13,547 nt of DNA from Chitinophaga pinensis (lineage in GTDB: Bacteria > Bacteroidota > Bacteroidia > NS11-12g > UBA9320): positions 1-13,547 of the forward strand of contig CAMDCQ010000054.1 of the NCBI GenBank assembly GCA_945890595.1, given 5' to 3'. Below are positions 1-5,524 of the stretch, one piece after another (the first letter of the stretch is position 1; each line of letters starts with the position of its first letter). The notes beneath the pieces are model-generated. The model did no database searches. It saw nothing but the letters and a program-made list of their open reading frames with translations, and had not been told where the DNA came from. The translations under genes and the position numbers were made by a program.

Positions 1-236
1 TAGCCTATAAGTAGCGGTGAACCATACAAAATGAGATGAAATGAGAATTTATAATCTGCCAAATAAGCGGTATACCACCATCGGGTAAGTAACGATTGTT
101 CACCCCAATCCGAAGGAATGTACTTGTAATACTTAAAAAAGCAGAAGCCAATGAGAAATAGCAGTGCTACAGTAAACTCACCCCAACTAAAGTGTTCACG
201 ATAGAATTGCTTGATATATCCAACTATTTTTTTCAA
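1..236 (-). CDS. N-terminal part of a membrane protein, cut by the left edge
   Basis: An open frame of 78 codons runs leftward off the window. A stop codon (TAA, plus-strand 243-245) lies three codons before the TTG at 234-236, so TTG is the only plausible start; no clear ribosome-binding site is visible. The N-terminus is basic (LKKIVGYIKQFYREH), followed by a hydrophobic segment at about residues 21-34 (FTVALLFLIGF) and a second one starting near residue 66 that continues past the edge. A Lys-rich start, then a membrane helix, an aromatic-rich loop and another helix suits a polytopic inner-membrane protein. The layout is faintly like Bacteroidota CPBP-family intramembrane proteases, but no catalytic motif is in view, so that is a guess and no function is assigned. 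That this is a real gene is fairly likely; its identity is unknown. Confidence 0.55.
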   Translation of the reverse strand, partial: MKKIVGYIKQFYREHFSWGEFTVALLFLIGFCFFKYYKYIPSDWGEQSLLTRWWYTAYLADYKFSFHLILYGSPLLIG

Positions 237-253
237 GAGGTCTTACTTGGAGA

Positions 254-282
254 CAATATTAAAGCAAAGAAAATAAATTCAA
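254..282 (-). promoter_or_regulatory. Possible promoter of the left-edge membrane gene
   Basis: On the minus strand, TTG (plus 280-282) is followed after 18 bases by TAATATTG (plus 254-261), which matches the Bacteroidota -7 consensus TAnnTTTG at all but one defined position. The spacing is within the range described for Flavobacterium promoters. The start codon at 236 lies about 18 bases further on. The -33 part falls inside the left arm of the inverted repeat at 277-305. Short AT-rich motifs such as this occur by chance, so this is tentative. Confidence 0.3.
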
Positions 283-454
283 CCCGCATTATGCATTAGC
301 AAATCTATTACGTGCATAAATGCCTGCAATAGCAGTCGTAAACTGTATTTTTCTTCTTAACCATAGCGGTGCTATGCTTTTCGAAGCAAAACACCTGCTA
401 TTATTGGCCTTTACCCACTCATTACGATTCTCTAATACATAATGCGGGTTCAAT
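277..454. repeat. 178-base element bounded by imperfect 29-bp inverted repeats
   Basis: The arm at 277-305 and the reverse complement of 426-454 agree at 25 of 29 positions. The core is AACCCGCATTATGCATTAG (281-299) against CTAATACATAATGCGGGTT (432-450), with one mismatch. The interior (306-425) contains a short perfect hairpin, CATAGC-GGT-GCTATG at 362-376. There is no transposase, so this is either a miniature non-autonomous mobile element or an intergenic repeat family. I see no target-site duplication at the outer ends. A 74-codon frame on the minus strand across it (289-513) looks like a by-product of the repeat rather than a gene. Confidence 0.55.
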
Positions 455-698
455 AAAATCATTCCGCTTTCTAGGGGTTTTGGTATAGTACAAGTGATAT
501 TGATAAAGTTCACCTTAAGAAATGAGATAGATTTTCAAAGATAGAGGCAGAAAACACAGTCGTAGCCAATGCTACGTCGCGTATTTCTAACGACTAAATT
601 CGGAAATATGGCCATTTATGATGTGAATTTTATTGACATTAATTGTATTAGGCTAAGGCGAAAAGGCTAACTTTAAAATTTACAATTCAAGCTAAACC
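455..698. other. Gene-free spacer with one short hairpin
   Basis: I see no convincing coding frame or RNA gene here. The one clear structure is a 6-bp perfect stem with a 4-base loop, CGTAGC-CAAT-GCTACG at 561-576, which has no T-run on either side and so is not an obvious terminator. The heptamer AGGCTAA occurs twice in quick succession near 649-670. Confidence 0.4.
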
Positions 699-730
699 AA
701 AAAAAGACCGCTATTTCGGATAGCGGCCTT
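699..730 (-). terminator. Strong intrinsic terminator for leftward transcription
   Basis: The stem CCGCTAT (708-714) pairs with ATAGCGG (720-726) around the loop TTCGG, and the stem can extend outward past one mismatch. Seven As at 699-705 on the plus strand give a run of seven Us after the hairpin in a leftward transcript. Read rightward, the hairpin is followed by CTAGTTATTT, a poor U-tract. The oddity is context: the next gene to the right (741-1016) points the other way, so the terminator has no adjacent leftward gene. The nearest leftward frame is the remnant at 1226-1660. Confidence 0.7.
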
Positions 731-740
731 CTAGTTATTT

Positions 741-1016
741 GTGCTTTTTATTATTGCTACAGCAATTTCATGCTTAGGGCCTAAGAAACAAGTAGGTCAT
801 ACAAAACTTGAGATGTTAAATAAACTTGGTACACCAAACCGAATTCTAAGCAATTCAAATGGTGATCAAAATTATGTTTATTTTTATGAAGATTATTCTC
901 AAAACCACTACCCAAGTGTGGTGGGATTAATGTATGTGGACAAAACTGAAAAAGTCTATAAAGTAGAGAAGTTTAAAACTCGATTGTCATTAAATGAATT
1001 TTTACGAGATAGATAA
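741..1016 (+). CDS. Small putative lipoprotein, probably missing its first codons
   Basis: The 91-codon frame begins at GTG; a TAG at 732-734 blocks any longer start. Residues 1-11 (VLFIIATAISC) look like the hydrophobic part and lipobox of a lipoprotein signal peptide, with Cys at residue 11. There is no basic n-region, which such signals normally need. The body (GHTKLEMLNKLGTPNRIL, then a Tyr/Phe-rich stretch, YVYFYEDY) recalls small lipoproteins of the SmpA/OmlA-like fold, where a 'G-T/M-T-x-x-E-V/M-x-x-x-L-G-x-P' helix is followed by beta strands; this is a resemblance only. The DNA is very AT-rich (one 60-base line, 841-900, has 14 G+C). The frame abuts a terminator hairpin that ends at 730, so a rearrangement may have removed the true start. 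It may be a pseudogene or a barely intact gene. Confidence 0.5.
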   Translation: MLFIIATAISCLGPKKQVGHTKLEMLNKLGTPNRILSNSNGDQNYVYFYEDYSQNHYPSVVGLMYVDKTEKVYKVEKFKTRLSLNEFLRDR

Positions 1017-1096
1017 TTCATTTTGAAAACATATAATGATAATGAAATAGAGTATACTGAAAGGTTTCAATTAGAAAGTAAAACCAGCCCATAGCA

Positions 1097-1208
1097 GCAG
1101 ATTTGCGGATATGGCGGGTTTAGTGGTAATAGAAATAGTCTATATCTAATTAACATTTGAGCCAAATTAAAAGATACAGCTACCAATCCCGCCACATCGC
1201 AAATCTGC
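1097..1208. repeat. 112-base element with imperfect 21/22-bp inverted repeats
   Basis: The 22 bases at 1097-1118 and the reverse complement of 1188-1208 share GCAGATTTGCG at one end and TGGCGGG at the other, differing by one single-base gap and one substitution. Outside the arms, ATAGC occurs on both sides (1091-1095, and as GCTAT on the right near 1214-1218), with a short indel. The 69-base interior has no coding frame. The element sits between the ends of two convergent genes. The loop is long for a terminator, and the structure resembles a dispersed intergenic repeat or miniature inverted-repeat element. Confidence 0.5.
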
Positions 1209-1225
1209 AAGACGCTATCTATTAA

Positions 1226-1660
1226 CTAGCTCATTCTCACAAGATCACTCTCACCCCATTTCATCCACGTTTCATAACGCGTTTCAATTTCGTCCATAGG
1301 GCAGTTGCTGCGGTCTTGGGCTTCTTGTATGGAGGCTGCGCTAGCGGTTACATCCCAGAAGAAAACCGAGCCTTTACCCGCATCGCCTGTAATCCATTCA
1401 TTGTCCCATTCCCTGCCTCCGTATCTATTTACCACCACAAAGTCGTCTGAGCCTGTGATGTAGTTATCTTCATCTGCAATCCTATGAAAGTTATTGGCAG
1501 CTTGGGTCAAGTCTAATTCATCGGGATTCATGGCTACAAAGCTGATAAGCTCATTGTCTTCCATGTTGTATTTACCGGAAGAAAACTCAAAATCTTCTTT
1601 AAATTGCTCGAGTCCTCCTGGAGCTGCATTTATGGATTGTTCTACTCTGCCTCGGGCGGT
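1226..1660 (-). pseudogene. 3' remnant of a GC-rich leftward gene of unknown function
   Basis: The frame is open from 1660 down to the TAG at 1226-1228. The first ATG is at 1564, giving 112 residues, but the 32 codons before it (1565-1660) also read as protein-like sequence (for example GGLEQFKEDFEFSSGKYN) and have no start codon. An upstream TAA at 1661-1663 closes the frame, so the gene has most likely lost its 5' end at about 1660. The product is acidic and Asp/Glu/Trp-rich (WDNEWITGDAGKG; RYETWMKWGESDLVRMS at the C-terminus), without a signal peptide or membrane segment. I do not recognise the family. Its DNA is about half G+C (30/60 at 1261-1320, 32/60 at 1321-1380), clearly richer than its neighbours, which suggests foreign origin. 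If translation does start at 1564 it could still yield a short protein. Confidence 0.5.
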
Positions 1661-1718
1661 TTATGTAGATATTACAAATTACACACCTACTAGCGTAGAC
1701 ATGCGTTTTTATTACTAA
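1661..1718 (+). pseudogene. Possible 3' tail of a lost rightward gene
   Basis: From about 1661 the plus strand reads VDITNYTPTSVDMRFYY and then TAA at 1716-1718, in AT-rich DNA. The same frame continues leftward only as the antisense shadow of the remnant at 1226-1660. A 10-bp hairpin follows 22 bases after the stop, as expected for the end of a transcription unit. Base composition changes sharply where the two frames meet. This fits the C-terminal end of a gene whose 5' part was replaced, but about 18 codons are too few to prove it. Confidence 0.25.
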
Positions 1719-1740
1719 TCAGATTGTAGTTAAAATCAAT

Positions 1741-1774
1741 AGTAGCAGGTAATCGAATAAACTTACCTGCTATT
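1741..1774 (+). terminator. Perfect 10-bp hairpin, probable terminator of a lost upstream gene
   Basis: TAGCAGGTAA (1743-1752) pairs exactly with TTACCTGCTA (1763-1772) around a 10-base loop, and A1741/T1774 can close below a G-T pair. The downstream strand reads TTTAAGTATATTTG, a weak U-tract. Its position after a stop codon at 1718 and before the start at 1791 suits a terminator. It could also act on translation or transcription of the downstream gene, because it ends only 16 bases before that start. Confidence 0.45.
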
Positions 1775-1778
1775 TAAG

Positions 1779-1786
1779 TATATTTG
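1779..1786 (+). promoter_or_regulatory. Perfect TAnnTTTG -7 box four bases before the TTG start at 1791
   Basis: TATATTTG matches the Bacteroidota -7 consensus at every defined position. I see no TTTG at the expected -33 distance, since that place is taken by the hairpin at 1741-1774. With the usual spacing, transcription would begin at or within a few bases of the start codon, giving a leaderless or near-leaderless message. A chance match is possible in AT-rich DNA. Confidence 0.35.
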
Positions 1787-1790
1787 TTAT

Positions 1791-4097
1791 TTGCGTAAAA
1801 AATACTACATATCGTTAATCTTGATTTTCAGTGTGCTGCCTTTGGCTGCACAGTTGGAAAACTCTATATGGTATTTTGGAAAAGGTGCTGGGATTTCATT
1901 GCAAGGTGATGTGCCTAAGGTTTTGACAGACGGGCAAACAGATGCAGAAGAGGAAACGGCCATTGTATGCGATAGTTTAGGGAATTTATTGTTTTATACC
2001 GACGGCCGGTCGGTATGGGATAGAAATCATACGGTTATGGCTAACGGTACCGGTCTCAAAGGACATACTAGTGGTACAAGTTCTCTCATCGTACAGAAAC
2101 CTGGATGTGATTCTATGTATTATATTTTTACAACTGGCATTTTAGTTTTAGGAGGAGAGCTTAATTATTCTATGGTCAACATACGTGCTAATGGAGGACT
2201 AGGCGAGATAATTCTTAAAAATGTATTTTTATCGGAGAATGGGAATGAATCCGTTACGGCTACTAAACATGAAAATGGAACCGATGTCTGGATTGTGGCA
2301 GGTAAACATAATGTTCATAGCAGGTGGCAGTCATTTTTACTCACAGAGGATGGTGTAGTTCATACGCCCATAGTCTATAAGACTCCTGTTATTTACAAAC
2401 CCGAAATGGTAGCAGTGTCTGCTGGACATTTAGTATTTTCTCTTGGTGGGGAGTCTGTCTTTTTTACAGGGTATTATCAATCTACACCCGATGGGGAGTC
2501 AAAAAGAGGTGTTTTTGTCTTTGATTTTGACAAACAAACAGGGCAATTTACCTACAAGACTACGTGTACTTCTGATAATACGCTGCTTGATTTAGAGCTT
2601 TCTCCAAGTGGTAAGTTTATCTTTTTTATAGAATATGTTAATAATGGGTTATCTTCTACAAGACTATTAACTAGATACGTACTGGACGATGTTATATCTA
2701 ATAATCAACTAAAAGATATAAACGCTGATACCTTAATGGTCAACAGGGCACTTATTCGGGCAAAGATGGGCGTAGATCATCGTCTGTATGTTATTTCGGG
2801 TATAGAGCGAGATTTTGTTTCGTATTTAGATTTTGTTGAGTTTGAAAAAAGTAAGATTGTATGTCACCATCAAGGTCTTTCGCTGCTTGGAGGGAAAGCG
2901 GTAAGAGGATTGCCTACGACCTCTATTGTGAATAGACCTAGTAGTTATAAATTCTCTATAGTGGTAGATACTTTATGTGTCGGAAACCAATCGGTGATTA
3001 ACGTTAATTCGTCTTGCGATTCTATTCATTGGCATATTAACGGAGAAGAGTTCACGTCTTTTGATTCGAGCACACAGTACACACCTAGCACGAGTGGTAG
3101 TGTTGTTATAGAAGCACAGATATTTAGAGGGAATAAAGTCTTTTATGCTACTGACTCTGTAGCGTCATTAAGGATGGATAAACCTAATTTAGGAAGGGAT
3201 ACCTTACTATGCAACAATGAGAGTATTACACTTGAGGTAGATCAGATGAATTTACAAAGGGTGATTTGGAGTATTGGTTCAAATCTTTACGAGATAGATG
3301 TTGACATCGCAGATAGAGGTGATATTTGGGTACAAGTATCTGATATTCATTGTACTATGAGTGACACCCTAAAAGTGGAATTTATAGATTGTGGTTTGTT
3401 GGCAGATTCATTTTGTCTGGGTAATGGTTCTTTATTTGAATTAGCCGAACAGCAATTGGATTCTGTTCATTGGCAGTTTGGAGATGGGGTAAGTGTTTCA
3501 GGGCATCGATTGGAAGAGCATTTGTATACTACTGGAGGGATATTTGAAGTAGAAGCTACAGCATATAAGCTAGGTTTAACTAAGGTGTTAAAAAGTGAAA
3601 TTTATATAACCGAAGTTCCAAAAGACTTTTTGCCAGATAGCACTTATATAGGCTGTGAAGCAACTTTGATAACACCTTTTGAGACTGAGCCTTATGATTA
3701 CTTGTGGCAAAATGGAGGTACAAGTCAAAGCTTATTAGTTTCTTATTCTGGAGAATATTCTCTAGTGATATCTGAAAACGGATGTAGTGCTTCTGATAGA
3801 ACGTATGTTGACATGAAGGAGTGTAATTGTGTCGTATTCGTTCCTACTGCATTTAGTCCTAATGCAGATGGTTTAAATGATGTATTTTATCCTATAACGG
3901 ATTGTGAAATAAAGAATGCCAGACTTTCCATCTACAACATGTGGGGTGAAAAGATCTTTGATAGAATAGATTCAGGTTGGGACGGTATGTATGAAGGCAA
4001 CCTAAGCCAAAACGGTACGTATTTGTGGATGCTAAATTACCTTGACCATAATGGCTCGCCAATATACCAAAGTGGCAGTGTAAACTTAATTAGATAG
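1791..4097 (+). CDS. Secreted protein with T9SS type B (gliding-motility-associated) sorting domain
   Basis: The frame encodes 768 residues, with TTG as the only workable start: a stop lies at 1758-1760 and the signal peptide follows at once. Residues 1-21 are a classical signal peptide (RKK, hydrophobic core, LAAQ). Residues 22 to about 390 begin with WYFG (27-30) and DGRSVWDRNH (71-80), and later contain LSPSGKFIFF. This layout is typical of large Bacteroidota surface proteins with a propeller-like N-terminal region. Ig/PKD-like repeats follow, with LGRDTLLC and a PKD core WQFGDG at 561-566. Residues about 680-768 are the sorting domain (FVPTAFSPNADGLNDVF, then YNMWGEKIF, then W.G), known as CHU_C or T9SS type B. 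Such proteins cross the outer membrane by type IX secretion and end up on the surface or outside the cell. Cargo and ligand are unknown. The gene converges on the type A cargo gene downstream. Confidence 0.9.
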   Translation: MRKKYYISLILIFSVLPLAAQLENSIWYFGKGAGISLQGDVPKVLTDGQTDAEEETAIVCDSLGNLLFYTDGRSVWDRNHTVMANGTGLKGHTSGTSSLIVQKPGCDSMYYIFTTGILVLGGELNYSMVNIRANGGLGEIILKNVFLSENGNESVTATKHENGTDVWIVAGKHNVHSRWQSFLLTEDGVVHTPIVYKTPVIYKPEMVAVSAGHLVFSLGGESVFFTGYYQSTPDGESKRGVFVFDFDKQTGQFTYKTTCTSDNTLLDLELSPSGKFIFFIEYVNNGLSSTRLLTRYVLDDVISNNQLKDINADTLMVNRALIRAKMGVDHRLYVISGIERDFVSYLDFVEFEKSKIVCHHQGLSLLGGKAVRGLPTTSIVNRPSSYKFSIVVDTLCVGNQSVINVNSSCDSIHWHINGEEFTSFDSSTQYTPSTSGSVVIEAQIFRGNKVFYATDSVASLRMDKPNLGRDTLLCNNESITLEVDQMNLQRVIWSIGSNLYEIDVDIADRGDIWVQVSDIHCTMSDTLKVEFIDCGLLADSFCLGNGSLFELAEQQLDSVHWQFGDGVSVSGHRLEEHLYTTGGIFEVEATAYKLGLTKVLKSEIYITEVPKDFLPDSTYIGCEATLITPFETEPYDYLWQNGGTSQSLLVSYSGEYSLVISENGCSASDRTYVDMKECNCVVFVPTAFSPNADGLNDVFYPITDCEIKNARLSIYNMWGEKIFDRIDSGWDGMYEGNLSQNGTYLWMLNYLDHNGSPIYQSGSVNLIR

Positions 4098-4173
4098 ATT
4101 TTTTCTTGTTTTGTTGAAGCTTAGCGTAACAAAAGGCAGTGTGAGACTAATCTTATTGGACTTGCATTTGTAT

Positions 4174-4195
4174 AGTACTCCCCAAAAACAGGACA
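4174..4195. mobile_element. Short stretch resembling an IS3-family end
   Basis: AGTACTCCCCAAAAACAGGACA resembles the terminal inverted repeat form of IS3-family elements (roughly TG.ACTG.CCCC.AAA..TGGACA), and the AT-rich sequence after it resembles the lead-in to an orfA. No transposase follows and I found no matching opposite end in the window, so at most this is a solo relic of an excised or decayed insertion sequence. It rests on pattern memory, not a search. Confidence 0.3.
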
Positions 4196-4223
4196 TTTCA
4201 GATGATTAATAAATTTGAAATGT
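4193..4223. other. Hairpin between convergent genes
   Basis: ACATTTCA (4193-4200) pairs exactly with TGAAATGT (4216-4223) across a 15-base loop. The 172-base gap between the two convergent T9SS genes would be expected to hold terminators, but this stem is AT-rich and lacks a good U-tract in either direction. It is weak evidence for a bidirectional terminator. Confidence 0.25.
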
Positions 4224-4269
4224 TAAAGGAATAAATCACGAGTCTCCCCGCCGCCGTAAGCTTCTACAC

Positions 4270-5151
4270 TTACTGCTTTATAAGCTTATGCGTGCTTGTA
4301 CCTTGCTCAGCTGTACACCTTACCATATACACACCCTCAGCCCACGTATGAGTAGGGATAGTGGCAGATGTGCTATTTACTTCTTGTGTATGCATCAGTT
4401 TACCACGTATGTCAAAAATGTGTACTTGCTTTGGGCTGTTGTCATCAAAATCGAGTGTAAAACTCCCTACGGCCGGATTAGGATACAGCCTACTAGACAA
4501 AATAGCCACTGGAGAGACTCCCGCAGATGTATATCTAAGTTCTAGGTCGTCAAAGTACAAACGCTGCTTAAACTGAGGATAGCTAAAGTCTAATACTTCA
4601 ATACTTATTTCTATACTGTCTGCTCTATAGGTAGGATCGGGGGTAGAGAAAGGCAATGCAGTGTAATCGCTATTAAATAAACCTATCGTATCTGGTATAG
4701 CAAAGGGATGTCTGCTACGCAAAATAATCGGCACGCCACTGCTGTAAGTGTATCGTCGACTATTTAGTTCAGTATCCCAATAATACAATTGAACATAAAA
4801 GCTAGCGTATCTACCCCTGGTGGTATCATCACTAAAGCCACTTTCCCTTATACCTATATTTTTAACATAAATCCCATCATATTTAACGCGTTGTACGAGT
4901 TTTGCCTTTTGTATCTGACTAGTGTCATACGTATATAATTTTACAAACTGTTTGCCCTCATTATATAGCGTAACCGTGTCAAACTGCTTGTCGGAAGTAA
5001 GTAGTTCATATTTTCCGTCACCCTCTAGCACCCAGTGAGCTAATCTGCCATCTACCAGCGTATCAAAATTTAGGTTACGGAAGTTTTGAGCATACGAAGA
5101 AACCGAGCCTAGAAGTGTGCCAATGAGCGTTATAAAAATATATTTTTTCAT
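4270..5151 (-). CDS. Secreted protein with T9SS type A sorting domain
   Basis: This is a 293-residue protein with an ATG start. Residues 1 to about 21 form a signal peptide (MKKYIF, hydrophobic core, SSYAQ). The middle, about residues 23-215, is rich in Tyr, Asp and beta-strand-like sequence and ends in LYFDDLELRY, a pattern common at the close of jelly-roll domains (often carbohydrate-binding) in Bacteroidota secreted proteins; no active-site motif is seen. Residues about 219-293 are the Por_Secre_tail (type A) domain, with YPNP at 223-226, then VHIFDIRGKLM, GVYMVR and the terminal KLIKQ. The protein should be exported through Sec and the type IX machinery and the tail then cleaved. The gene stands alone and converges on the type B gene. 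Ligand and function are unknown. Confidence 0.88.
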   Translation of the reverse strand: MKKYIFITLIGTLLGSVSSYAQNFRNLNFDTLVDGRLAHWVLEGDGKYELLTSDKQFDTVTLYNEGKQFVKLYTYDTSQIQKAKLVQRVKYDGIYVKNIGIRESGFSDDTTRGRYASFYVQLYYWDTELNSRRYTYSSGVPIILRSRHPFAIPDTIGLFNSDYTALPFSTPDPTYRADSIEISIEVLDFSYPQFKQRLYFDDLELRYTSAGVSPVAILSSRLYPNPAVGSFTLDFDDNSPKQVHIFDIRGKLMHTQEVNSTSATIPTHTWAEGVYMVRCTAEQGTSTHKLIKQ

Positions 5152-5524
5152 ATCGGGGGAATTACTAAAAAAAGTGGAATGGCATAACTTTTTTATGGTC
5201 TAGATGGCTTCTACAAATCAACGCCAGAATTTTCTGGAATTCAACGTATTGCATATCATAGTCCTCCTTTCGTCAACGTAGTTTTACTTTCATTCAAGGG
5301 CATGACAAGACCATTTTTTTTATCAACAACAATTTCAAAACCCTCACTATCAAGCACCTAAAAAGTTATCAAAAAACAGTGTGCAAAATCAGTGTCAATT
5401 TCTATGAAATAGCAAATGTTCATTCAGTATTATTGTGCTGTAGAAAATTAGATGTGAGCTGGTATACGTCAGATTTACAAGACTACACTTACTTTCAACC
5501 AATAACTACTAACTAAAAAAAAGC
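5152..5524. other. 373-base divergent intergenic region
   Basis: This gap must hold the promoters of both the leftward T9SS type A gene and rightward dnaE. I see no clean TAnnTTTG box at a good distance for either; TATTATTG at 5428-5435 is one base off but lacks a -33 partner. CCAGAA-TT-TTCTGG at 5224-5237 is a perfect short palindrome. Leftward, two tiny frames occur: 5256-5357 (GTG start, 33 codons, with EGFEIVVDKKNGLVMPL) and 5165-5254 (ATG start, 29 codons). The second has GGAGGA seven bases before its ATG, unusually good for this phylum. They may be a decayed gene or chance. Confidence 0.35.

Noticed and set aside
289..513. A 74-codon leftward frame with an ATG
   Set aside because: It spans the 277-454 inverted-repeat element, with its last codons and a segment near residues 22-30 formed by the two arms. 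No domain, signal or ribosome-binding site supports it.
561..576. Hairpin CGTAGC-CAAT-GCTACG as a terminator
   Set aside because: No U-tract follows on either strand and no gene ends nearby.
1494..1660. Plus-strand frame from 1494 as a gene
   Set aside because: Up to 1660 it is antisense to the better-supported leftward remnant. Only the last 18 or so codons after 1660 may be real.
1..1720. Possible defence island, retron, toxin-antitoxin pair or CRISPR in the accessory strip
   Set aside because: No reverse transcriptase, nuclease, toxin-antitoxin frame pair or regularly spaced direct repeats are visible. The strip is explained better by gene remnants and inverted repeats.
4288..4576. Plus-strand frames opposite the T9SS type A gene
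   Set aside because: They are antisense shadows of the sorting domain, which is clearly coding on the minus strand.
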